Positions 1-10,200 of a stretch of DNA of 24,106 bases are shown here, in pieces (position 1 is the stretch's first letter; each line of letters begins with the position of its first letter). The notes beneath the pieces are model-generated. The model saw only the letters and a program-made list of their open reading frames with translations. It did no database searches and had not been told where the DNA came from. Made by a program: the position numbers and the translations under genes. Source of the stretch: Acanthaster planci (lineage: Eukaryota; Echinodermata; Asteroidea; Valvatida; Acanthasteridae); contig NW_019091628.1 of the NCBI RefSeq assembly GCF_001949145.1, positions 308,292 to 332,397 on the forward strand, given 5' to 3'.

Positions 1-207
1 GCTACCATGTACGTGCAAAATACATTATTTTGGTCACAGGCTTACCAGCATCCGAGATAAAAACCCTTGTCCAATATGAAGTAGTAAAGGGCCTACAGGC
101 TGGACTCCACATTCTTTGATCCCGCAAATTCCTACAAAAACCTCCTGATGGATTTTGAAGGATCTGGGAAGAGACACGGTTAGGCTGCATCTCCTGAGTC
201 ATCTTAC

Positions 208-3200
208 CGGTTCCTGCTGCAGCAGCTGAAGCTCGGCAGACAAGCGCTGCTCCTCCCCTGCTAACTGCTCCAAGTTGCCCGTCTGCCCCAGGCTACGCTG
301 CTCTGTTTGCCCGGCAAAGAGGTGGACGAATGGAAAAGCACACATTCACATTCACATATTAAAAGGGTAAGATAGGAGAAAAATTTGAGAAAGATCCATG
401 ACATGATCATCTGAAGTTTCGTGGTCCCCACAGCGACATGGGGTCTATGGTATAAATTTGTGTTCGCCTCAAGGCACCCCTAAAAACATACCCAATGCTT
501 GTGCTCTAAATCAACTTTCATTTGTGGAGAGACCACAGTGGTAAGCTTCAGACAGTCCAAATTTTAAAACCGGATTGTTTGCAAAATCCTGAGAGCGGGA
601 AAATCCTGTTGAAAAAAATCCTGAAATCAGGGAAAATCCCAACAAAATCTCATCCCTGAAATTAGGTCAAAGTTTCATCAACAAAAGATTACCTAATGTA
701 AGTCTTTAAAAAAAACCAAAACTGTATTATTTCAAAATTTATGCAAAAGCATTCTATATGAATTTACTCATAAATTGGCAACTTTCAACATTTTTATTGA
801 ATGCAAAAAGTTTATTAGAATAAATAATAATTAAGACTAAACAAAAGAAATTTACTGATGCTCTGTTCCAGGGCTCTCTCTCTTTCTTCAAACGTGTCTG
901 CCCCATCCAAGAACTCCTTGTAAGCTCCCTCAACATAGTTGAACAAAACCTGCAGAAGAGAAACAGAATTCGCAACACGTACTTGGGAATGCCTGTTTCA
1001 TCTCCAAAATTATCTTAAATATTGCTCGGACGCTCTAATTAAAATAGCGGCAAAGTTGATGCCTCACCGAGAGCTGTAAAATATGTGAAAGTTTCAAGAT
1101 GGCACAGGGGATGATAGCTCTTTGTAAGAAGGTGATGATGGAAGCGATGGGTGGGAGAAATGTACGATGCTTCAATCAGTTGAAGCTGATCATTTTCAGA
1201 AGACCATAGTTTGCCGGGGATGAGTATTTGTTGATTTTTACATTATGACAGTCATTGCAAGACCTGGAATTCGTCATCTCACCTCTGAATCGGTGACTGA
1301 ATCAAACTCGTCTCCCTGATCGTCTGCGAGCTGAGCCGAGAAGAGCATCGACTGCTCGTCCACACCCAAGGCATACTGGGGGGAAAATAAAAAACGAGAC
1401 GATAACCAAAGTCAACCACTGACAAGGATAAAGGTCCACCAGGAGATGGGTACATAATAGACGATTTGACAAAAGTGCAGGAGTATATCTCGTTTTGCCA
1501 TTCAAAGGGAGACCGTGTACAGTACGTGTACACCGACAGGGACACCTGTTGATCAACGAGCCAAAACTACCTGCCAAGTTTAATGCAAATACCATAAACA
1601 TCAAGATAAATACCAGCACTGATGTCAGGAACAAAATACAGTTCCCACATCCTAACTCCTTTGGCCTTCTCGTCAGGAATCAGCGTGAATCTCCCTCAGA
1701 GCAAAACTGATGAGGCATTCTCTCATTTTAACTTTCTAGTCTACCGAATACCCACTAAAAGTAAGAGTGACTGGGCTCCTTTTTTTCTCATGGTGGAAAG
1801 AATCTGAAATCAGGGTCAGGGTGAAGCCCATTCCACTTGGCTGTGACTGACGAGTGAGAAAGCATAAGTTCAAATTTTTGGCAATTTCTTTTCTTGGAGG
1901 GCGGGAGGGGAGAAGTCTGACCTTGACCGAGTTGAGGAGCCAGTGCAGTGCACCCAGGATGTTGGGCCAGGTGTGAGGGCTGCCAACGGTGAACATGGAA
2001 CTCTTGGAGATGTTGAACGGATACCTACAAGAAAAAGGGCAAAGTGCAGATACTTTTGCAAAATCTGTTGCAGCAGTTGGAAGTGGGACATTTTGGGGGA
2101 AAAGAGGATATGAAAAAAATGAGCCATTTGGGAGTTTCAATTTCACCACCTTGAGCGGAGTCTAGGACTTGGTTTTCCAGCTCCACTGACATAATATGTT
2201 AGAAATCTTCAGATGAGTGCACCGTTGCTTCGTCACGTTTCAGGGCAAATTTTACACCAGCAACCTGCTGCTCTGAAAAGATCCGCTGAATGTGTGCCAC
2301 TCTTACGCCCTAATTCACAGATATCTCAGTTCTACTAAACATTATCGACACATTAACAATCATAAATTATGCGATCACAGCGTAGCAACTCTCAGTTCTT
2401 TGAACAAGGAGAATAGACCTTCAGGAGGAAGTAACTTTTGGGGGGTTGAAGAGGAGATCAAGGTGTCTTACTTGAGTGTCTTGAAGATCTGTGGAATCTC
2501 CTCTTCAAACTTCTGCGCCGGGGCGTATTTCACCTCCAGGAAGTTGTAGAGGAACTGGAAGATCTTCAGGAAGTCTTTGGTCGTTGGCGTCATCAGCATC
2601 TTGGCGTTCAGGGGATGCGGGTAGCCGTGCTGTGTCAGGAACTGAAATGAAAAAAATCATGCGACAGAGGATATTGGTACAGTGCATTCAAGAATATCGT
2701 TGTTGCACGAGATTTCAAACTGCTGGCAATTTTGAGCTCTTGAAGTTACAATCCGCCCTGTGCACGCTCTCTCGAGTGTACTGCATTGCCTAAGCCCTTG
2801 TGGGTACTTTTTACCCAATTGGCCTTTGTATACTAATTATTATAATGCTCGATTGCTGAAATCTTCTCTTGTGGCAACAATACATATAAAAATGATAAAA
2901 CCGTTGAAAAATTTAGGAATAAGGTTTAAACATAATTTAAAAATGCAGATGCAAACTAATGCAATCACAGCATTAGAAAAATGAAAGTTTGGGTTTTATT
3001 ACGTAACTTCATTGGCCGCATAACCAGAGTCACATTATATCCACAGATCTGTTTGCGTGTAAAATGTGCCACTTTGCGGTTCAGACAATGATTTGTTTAT
3101 TTATGCCACTGAAGAGCAAATGACATTTGTGTGGGGGAAAAAGTCAAACTTTGACTGCACACAATGTCAGGTTTGAAGCCAAGTTTGATACCCGAGTTTG

Positions 3201-4891
3201 AAATCTATGACTCGCCGGCACAAATTCAATCGAGGATAAATGCAGGTGAGGATGCCAGGCTGTACCTCGATGATGTCGCGGATCTCTTGCTGCATGTAGG
3301 ACTTGTCGCTGAGGGGCCGCGTGTCCTTCATGATGTCGTGGCCAAAATTCCTGCCTCCGTACCCGCTGGACTGCCTGCGTGATTGGTAAGATCGAGCAAA
3401 AGACAAATCAGCAAGCAGTAATACATCCGTGAAAGTGAAACAATTGCCATGATTTGATTGATGAAAGGAATGGAAAATAAAGGCCAATGATTTCAGTACT
3501 TTGTCAAATTGGATATTATGCTAATAATAGACCACTGATGAGGTCACACTTTGTGTATATGTGTGATTTCCCTATGGTGCTCAGTGGACCGTAGTTCCAT
3601 AGGAAAGTACACCAAAGTTAAAAGTATGACGTCAGGCCTATTCCACATGTCTTTGCCAAGTCATCCGTCTGTTTTATTTTGTCTCAGATGTACATGTACA
3701 TGTAGCATGAATGACACTGATGGTCCAAAACTTCAACAGTAACTGTAACAAAGTTCTGTCGGAAATGCTGTTTTCCAGAGTACAAAGGACACTGTGATTG
3801 TCAATAATTTTGCTATTTATGAAACTGCATGTTTGGTAACCACATCGGTGACTGGGGTTTACCGTTTGGTGTTGATGAAGCCATGTTTCTGGGAGACTGA
3901 TTTCCTGTTGCCGGTGGACAGCCTGCTGCTGCCTGCTCCACTGTCGGTGCTGTGACGTTTGGACGCGCCCGCATTGTTGGATCGTCCGACTATCCAGAGA
4001 GGTGGGGGCAAAGAAGGAAAATGTACAGACATTTCAGTAACAAACGGGGTGCTATAAATGCCATGTGTTTGTATAACCTGTGTCTGGGATGCAGGTCTAC
4101 TTGTCTGGGTTATTGTTAAGGCCATTTAACCCTATGCATCCCCAACCACTGAATTAAACAGTAGTAAAGTGTTTAATTCTGTGGGGATAGGTCTGGTAGG
4201 CCCATAACAGCTGGCTTTTGCATTGGGTTTGGCATACCTCAGAAAAACAAAGTCCAACAGCCTCTGTCCACAAAGTCCCATATTGGTGTTTAACTTTGTG
4301 TGAATGGGGAAGGTTAGGGCCAGCAACCCTTGGGGGGTTAGGGTTAAACCTTCCGATTAGAATTGTTATAATGTTGTTCAAGTACTCAGATACTCCACTT
4401 TGCTGTCACTGCGCACAGGGTTTCTGCACCCTCTAAGACGGAAGAAATTCCACAACTTTTCTTGATCAAAATATGAAAATCTATGACCTGGTTTATCAAA
4501 CGACGGTTAAAACTGTCATAAGACTGTAAAACTTTGGAAGTGCTGGAAAGACTAGGAAAAATAGCAAAACAAAGCAAAATTCCCGCGTCACAGCAACACA
4601 CTGCACTTTACAAGTTCTGAAGAATTTTTCTAGTGCTAGTTTCCGAATACGCCTAAACATGTCAAGATGAACAATGTTTTTTAAATTTGAAATTAACTGG
4701 ACCACACAAAATGCCATAGCTTTGGCCAATTTTTTCCCCAGAAATGTCCATAACTTTTCCGACTTACTGTTGTCTGGCTTGACCCTGAGTGGAGCTATTG
4801 AGGCCCGCCCACTGCTGGCCGAGGAACGTCTGGAGCTACTGCTGCCAATTTGAGATGGCCGATACATTGTTGTTTCCCTGATAGCTTTCAT
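208..4891 (-). CDS. NDC80: Kinetochore protein NDC80 (HEC1), N-terminal half, partial at window edge
   Basis: Seen: eight minus-strand exons, 4891-4768, 3989-3863, 3374-3266, 2641-2472, 2024-1922, 1375-1283, 949-856 and 302-208, all with GT-AG borders, join in one frame of 305 codons. Residues 1-99 form a Ser/Arg/Lys-rich tail. Residues 100-211 (from [11 protein letters not shown] through [23 protein letters not shown] and [14 protein letters not shown] to [15 protein letters not shown]) match the NDC80 calponin-homology domain. The acidic linker follows (about 212-242), then the conserved [20 protein letters not shown] segment, then the start of the coiled coil ending LQLLQQEP. Known: NDC80 pairs with NUF2 in the four-protein Ndc80 complex that joins outer kinetochores to spindle microtubules; the CH domain and basic tail bind the microtubule, and Aurora B phosphorylates the tail. 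Human NDC80 is 642 residues, so about half is missing here. The start is 4891 (first ATG after an in-frame TAA) or ATG 4867 if a 5' UTR intron ends at 4878. Identification is secure; the start and the last acceptor (302) are less so. Confidence 0.95.
303..855 (-). other. NDC80 intron 7
   Basis: Lies between the VLFNYVEG exon (949-856) and the first coiled-coil exon (302-208). It is AT-rich, and 580-660 has repeated AAAATCC(T/C) words. I see no second gene. Some minus-strand codons downstream of the 856 donor stay open but run into intron sequence. Confidence 0.7.
950..1282 (-). other. NDC80 intron 6
   Basis: Flanked by a clear donor (GAG followed by gtgagatg on the minus strand at 1282) and acceptor (ctcttctgcag just above 949). 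Nothing else recognisable inside. Confidence 0.7.
1376..1921 (-). other. NDC80 intron 5
   Basis: Joins the end of the CH domain (…HWLLNSVK) to the YALGVDEQ linker exon. It contains overlapping short ORFs on both strands (1495-1807) that match nothing I know and look like chance. Nothing else seen. Confidence 0.7.
2025..2471 (-). other. NDC80 intron 4
   Basis: Splits the CH domain between IFKTLK and YPFNIS at the same place as the codon shared by the two exons (AA plus G). AT-rich, with no other feature recognised. Confidence 0.7.
2642..3265 (-). other. NDC80 intron 3
   Basis: Separates REIRDIIE-type sequence at the CH domain start from FLTQHGYP. Mostly AT-rich. The donor-proximal part (3164-3265) stays open on both strands, which explains the long shadow ORFs there. 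No other feature. Confidence 0.7.
3375..3862 (-). other. NDC80 intron 2, with TACATGTACATGTA repeat
   Basis: Joins the tail exon to the [11 protein letters not shown] exon. It contains the overlapping palindromes TACATGTACATGTA at 3691-3704. Otherwise unremarkable. Confidence 0.65.
3990..4767 (-). other. NDC80 intron 1, with a stem-loop
   Basis: Separates the first two tail exons. A stem-loop occupies 4138-4188: ATCCCC/GGGGAT outer arms and perfect 9-bp inner arms GAATTAAAC/GTTTAATTC. The rest is AT-rich with chance ORFs on both strands. Confidence 0.65.
4138..4188. repeat. Inverted repeat / stem-loop in NDC80 intron 1
   Basis: Inner arms GAATTAAAC (4151-4159) and GTTTAATTC (4171-4179) are perfectly complementary around an 11-nt loop. 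Outer arms ATCCCC (4138-4143) and GGGGAT (4183-4188) also pair across small internal bulges. This could be a worn mini-transposon end pair or chance. I see no target-site duplication. Confidence 0.5.
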
Positions 4892-5917
4892 TTGAATAAA
4901 TTAAAGGAGGGATGCCGTCAAATGGATATTGTTAACTGAATGCCCCACCATGAACAAGATTAGGCTGCATTTTTGAGTCACTTCACCATGTTCAGTTTCA
5001 AACACGTTAACCCTAACAGTCCTCAATGCTCCGCTTTCAACATGATTTTACACACTCCCTAGGGAGTATTATTAACTGATTTAGGAAGTTGGGCCTGATG
5101 TTTGGCCTAAACTTCCAAATTAATTAACCTTCTCGCTATGCATTATGGGTTTCGGTAAAAAACAAGTAATACATTTCATGCATTAAACCTGTGGGAAAAG
5201 TGAATCAGTCACAAATCAATCTCAGTCTAACTCCATGACAAAAACTGGTGTTCTTGGAATTTTGGAAGGGATTCCCAGAGTTTCTTTTTTGGTAAGTTTT
5301 AAAATGTTTTGAATATCTGTATCCAAATCTACAATGCAACTTTGTGTGAACGTGGTGAATAGACTAGCTGACTAGGGTGGCTTGAATGGGAGTACTGAAG
5401 TATAATTTTAAGCAACATATTTACCTTTGGGGGAAAAGGGCAAAAATGTTTTAATTTTTAAATTCTTTTCAACTGATTGGTAATTTCTGCAAGTTTTCTA
5501 CATTCTCAACAGCAAATCCCCCTCTGTGAGCCCCTCAGTTCCCAGTGTTGATAAGAAGTATGAATGCACATGTGTTACACACAGTCTGGTTGGCAGAATT
5601 TTTTTCTTCAATTCAATACACTAGTTTCGATTTGATCATCTTTTTGGCTTCAGTGAATGAATTTGATGTGAAGGATTTATAATCCATTGCCCACTTCTGG
5701 TAAAATATCAGGGTTCGTCGACCTTTTGTATTTACAAGTACACATGTATTTTATTGAGATTAGAAATGTTGGTCATCATGCAGTGAAACTAAAACCAAAG
5801 ACACAATGTGCTTCATGAAGTGAGTTTTAATCAAGCCTAAGTCATTTATCTATTGATCACAAAGGATTGTTAAGGTCACAATCATTTGTTTTTCATTGTT
5901 TTGATTGCTGATAATAC

Positions 5918-5988
5918 AAGGTCCCTGTTATAACAAGGTAATTTCCCAAGTCCAAAGGACCTCTTATTGACGAGATTTGACTGTACCT
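5918..5988. repeat. Degenerate GTTATAAC-type interspersed repeat fragment
   Basis: Seen: the palindrome TGTTATAACA (5926-5935) within AAGGTCCCTGTTATAACAAGG, followed after a short spacer by TTATTGACGAGATTTGACTG. From memory, the motif GTTATAACGAGGTTTGACTG is a common interspersed repeat in marine invertebrate genomes, and this looks like two decayed units of it. The family cannot be confirmed without a repeat library. Confidence 0.3.
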
Positions 5989-6299
5989 GTCACTGAAGGA
6001 AGTGTCTTCTCTGCAGGGATATGTAACGGTCTACAGGGGCTTTAACTTGATAAGCCTTATCGCAAATAATGCATGGGTGATTTTGCACAATGGTAGAACG
6101 GCATTGTGGGAAGGAAATAAGGCATGAAAGGGGCAAATGCCCGTTTTTCCTTAAGGCTTATAGTTATACTGCATACATTTCACCTGGGCTTAGACAATAT
6201 TCAAGGTGTTTGTGAATTTAATCAAGTTACTTGATTTAAATTTCTTAATTCAAATCCAAAGTTGTTTAACTCTGTAGCAAAAGACATAAATAAAAGAAC

Positions 6300-6317
6300 A
6301 TTAGGCCCAGGCCTAAT
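6300..6317. repeat. Inverted repeat ATTAGGCC-CA-GGCCTAAT
   Basis: Perfect 8-bp arms around a 2-base centre. The same core recurs as TTAGGCCTAGGCCTAA at 7702-7717 and TAGGCCTA at 18836-18843, so it belongs to a dispersed palindromic word family in this genome. Confidence 0.6.
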
Positions 6318-6639
6318 GCACATGTACAGTACGCAGCTAATTTGTGTGTCAAAGTTTACTAAAAAAGTTTTTTATTCTGATATAAATTTTACATATCTCA
6401 TTCAAATAAAAAAACTGATTCAAATAAAAAAAATTGGATTTTTTATTTAGATAAAAAATTCACCAACCAACCCTGGCAATGTTCGATGAATGGCATGCCT
6501 GTCCTGTCCATGAATTGAATGATTGCAAACGTCGAAGGTTTAGGCCCAAGGCCTACACTTAAATTTACTTTGAAAACACACAAGCCGACAAGATTCATCT
6601 TGACATTCAATATTCTATAACATGATGAACAGTGCCAAG

Positions 6640-6735
6640 GCGACGCGCCTATCTGGCGACACGGTGCACGGCCGGCGAGTACATGTATGGCGAATGCCGC
6701 AATGGCCGCTGCGTAAACACATCGACAGCGAAACC
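6640..6735. promoter_or_regulatory. CpG-rich candidate bidirectional promoter / first-exon region
   Basis: A short block crowded with CpG (GGCGACGCGCC, ACGGCCGGCG, TGGCCGCTGCG) inside otherwise AT-rich spacer, between two divergent genes. It may hold the NDC80 transcription start or a noncoding first exon, because the NDC80 start-codon exon has a plausible splice acceptor just upstream of ATG 4867. A second CpG patch with AAAATGGCCGC (6924-6934), resembling a YY1 site, lies nearer the plus-strand gene. Composition and position are the only evidence. Confidence 0.35.
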
Positions 6736-7225
6736 GGCGTTGCGATATACATGATTTGACATTTTTGAGAAAAGAATCACAAATTCAACGGATTTCAGAG
6801 CTGGTATTATTCAAGCTGAAGCGAATGTAGCATAAATATAAAAGTTAATAGGTAAGATTCAAGTAATTTACTTACTGCTTACGAAATACTTAACTTCTTC
6901 CCTTTCATTCAACTAAAATTTTGAAAATGGCCGCTCTCGTCATCTAACCCTTCCCATCATGCCCTATATCCCCTGACTGGGCTATTTGGTGATTGTTAAT
7001 CTCTCGTTCGGTGTAAATTTTAAAAACATTGTCACTTGAGGGCGCTATCCTCACACAAGCGCTAAGCCTCAAGTACTGGATCTGAATCATAAAGACCACT
7101 GTGATGATTTGTGTACGTAGACGCGTGAAAACTGAGCTCAAGTTTTTCCTCTTTACGGAAGATTTTGACTCATCTGGTGAAGCTTCAGCTTGCTTTGAAG
7201 TTAAGCCTAGAGAAACGGTTTAACG

Positions 7226-10200
7226 ATGTCAGGTGTGATTACAAGCAATGACTGCTAAGATTAAAAAAGCCCAGAGTAAAGTGGCCTTCACGATCGATGA
7301 CCATGCAGATACTGCATCTGAGTATGAGTACCACTGGGCCGGCCCTTTTTTGTGTTATAAATTTAATTATAAGCATAGCAGCGGGTTGTGTGGAATGTTT
7401 AAATGCCTAACGTACCGGTACAGTACATATGTACATAGTGCTGGTAGCACTTTAAATAGTCATGGTTGTAAATGGAAGTTGCCTCGTCCATGGCTTTTTA
7501 CACTGTAGGCTAGACATGTACATGTATGTTTTCACAGACATGACAGACACAATTATTTCCCTTTATTATTTGAAAATATGATTTTTCCTCTTCATACCCC
7601 TCCAGCAGCGAAACGAGACTTTGGATCATTTCATTCATCAAATGTTGAAGAGCTCATATCAGTTTCTGAGGTAACTAAATTTAAGTACAATAATTTCGCT
7701 CTTAGGCCTAGGCCTAATTCCTTTTTTAAGGTTACACTTTGTTTGATTTCCTGTGCTCATGTCCGTCACTGATACTGAAATTAGGTAGAAATTGTTATCA
7801 TTTTAGAATTTGTTTTTAAATCTAAAGAAGAAATTATTAAATTTTGATATTTTATGCCACATTATTTTCAGATGCTGAGGAATAGCCTGGGCAAATTTGA
7901 ACTTGTTTAGACTCAATTGAAAAAGTTTAGAGTTAAATCTAAGATTTTGTTATTTTGTTCATTGAAGCCACATGTCTTTAAAACCTACACCTGGAATTGC
8001 TTTTGTCCTCTTGGATTCTTCCTTGAAGGTTGATTATGTTCCTCCAGAGCTGCCAGCTGATCTGCCAAATTTCACCAACTACCGAGCTGACCCAACTAGT
8101 CTTCCATCATTCGGTCTAGAAATGAAGAAGAGGCATTTCCTCCTGGAGGTAGGATTTTTTCAAGAAAAAAAATCGTGTGAATTTCATAAACGTTTCAAAA
8201 GTAGCAAAAGTATCTGAAAAGTCCATTCATCAAAGATTGTTGTCCCTGAATGAAATTGCCCCAGCTCTACATGTGGTATCTTATCGATCCCGGTAAGGAT
8301 TGACTAGACTCGGAAGCTCTGTGAAGAGTCTTCATGATGACATTCATTTGCATTGTCATGAAATTGAGCGACAAGAGTCTTTTTCACACCCTTTGTACCA
8401 CTCTCTCTGTGAAACCTTTTAGCAATTGAACTTTTTAAGCTTGACATATCTTGGATTCCAGGAAGAGTGTACTTTCCTCAACCACGGTGCCTTCGGCGCC
8501 GTCCTCAAGGAGGCGTTGACGGCTTCCCAGAAGTGGCAGATCCACATCGAGAGACAGCCCCTGAGGTTCTTTGACCGAGAATCACTGCCGCAGCTGGTGC
8601 ATGTTGTCCGCAGACTGGCCAAATTTGTCGGTGAGTGAAATCCGTCACTCCAAATTTTGGAACGAAAGATAAGGGAGGTTTTTGAAGGGGGGAGGGAAAA
8701 ATTCTGATTTAGGTCACTGAAGTCAAAACCAAACGTCCCTGTGGTAACAAGTCGCCCCGCCCTTGGCCCAAACAGTTCTAGTCCTTAATTTTAAAAGTCT
8801 CATAAAAGTCAGATATTTGCTGTGAAGTATTTTGGTTTTCATTTGTGTAGGTTGTAATCCCACTAAGCTTGTTTTGGTGCCCAATGTCACAACGGCCATC
8901 AACTGTGTTGTGAAGAGTTTGAACTTCAAACAAGGAGATGTCATATATTGTCTGAATGTCACTTATGGTATGTCATCTACAGAGGGAAGAGTGATGTAAA
9001 GTATTCTTAAATATGGTTAGGAAAAAAATGTTCGAAAAATGAAAAAAGCTGAGTGTCACACTCTTCTTGTTTTTTTTTGGTGCAGCAAATCGAACCCAGA
9101 CCTTTACAATTTTTACCGAAAAGTTAGCAGAAAAAGTACAAACTCAGAATTAGAACATTCAAGTCAGAAGTTTGTTACCAGTAAATACACAGGTAGAAAA
9201 ATGCACATCTAGATTTGGCCTTGTTTGATGGAATGACACAGTTTTTGTTGGTTTTTTGTCTGGAAAACAGGTGCTGTGAAAAAGCTTTTGAGTCACGTTG
9301 CCGAGACAACAGGTGCAGTTATACAGACGGAGAGGATAACATTCCCACTGGTTTCTAAAGAACAGGTACCTCGGCTGAAATGGAATAGTCTTACAGTCGT
9401 CTCCTTGGCGGCCATTGAAAGGAGGCATGGCCGGGTGGCGTTTCCTCTTTTTTCTGGTCAAAGTCCAAGTTGCATGTCTGTAATGGGTACTTGCAATCCG
9501 GCATTAGCTGGGGAGAAAGCTGAGATGAACTAGTGTCCTGTTCTGTTGGAAGAGAAACATGCTCATTCGTTTTATTTTACTGAATCTAGAAGGGAATGTC
9601 GACCTGATGGGTCACATTGGCTTTTGACAGACGTCACTTTACCTCTTATATCTGGAAATATGGTACCTCGTGAAAAACTTTGAAGGTTTCTGTACGTTTT
9701 TGTTTCAGATAGTGGAAACAGTTAAGAAGAGTCTTAAGTAAGTTGAATTTTCAGGAAGTTTCAATTTTTAAGGTGTAGTTTCAATCAATTAAATGCATTT
9801 ACGACACCAGCCGCAACAAACTTTTCCAAGATCACAGTTCGACCAACCACAGAAAACCTGACGCAGTTCTTCGTTTTTTTTTTCCCATCGTGTATTGTTA
9901 CATCATGATTTGAATAACCAATAGCTGCGTTCCTCCCGACAGAGCTGGCACACGACTGGCTGTGTTTGATCACGTGCCCAGCAACACGGCTTACATTCAA
10001 CCAATCAAAGAGCTCATCGACATCTGCCATGGAAGGTAGAGTAGAAGGCAAAATGCAAATGCTATTGCTCCACACATCTCTGCTAGCTATTACAGTAACC
10101 CTCCTCGGGTTTGACGCCGCAGATGTGCGCAAACATCATCAATTCAGTCTTTTGAATGTGTTTTTTCCAAGTGGAACACAGTTCTGCACAGCTTCTGAGT

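Larger units (their letters stand above)
4892..7225. other. Divergent intergenic region between NDC80 and the PLP enzyme gene
   Basis: Head-to-head spacer of 2.3 kb between start codons. From 4892 to about 6600 it is AT-rich and holds no recognisable coding exon, but it may contain a 5' UTR intron of NDC80. Around 6640-6735 the base composition turns abruptly GC- and CpG-rich. From 6900 to 7225 lies the probable 5' region of the plus-strand gene. Repeat-like items: a GTTATAAC-type degenerate repeat near 5918-5988, a TTAGGCC inverted repeat at 6300-6317, and TACATGTA at 6680-6687. Confidence 0.6.

Noticed and set aside
46-163. Possible extra NDC80 exon on the minus strand (acceptor cttcccag, donor gtaagcc), open in two frames.
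   Set aside because: In the phase required after …LQQEP it reads ILQNPSGGFCRN…, with Pro, Gly and Cys unlike the coiled coil expected there. Probably intronic.
7248-7508. 86-codon ORF starting MTAKIKKAQSK, a tempting first exon for the PLP enzyme.
   Set aside because: No visible donor gives the phase needed by exon 2; the best one (gtatgag after …TASE) leads to a stop codon in exon 2.
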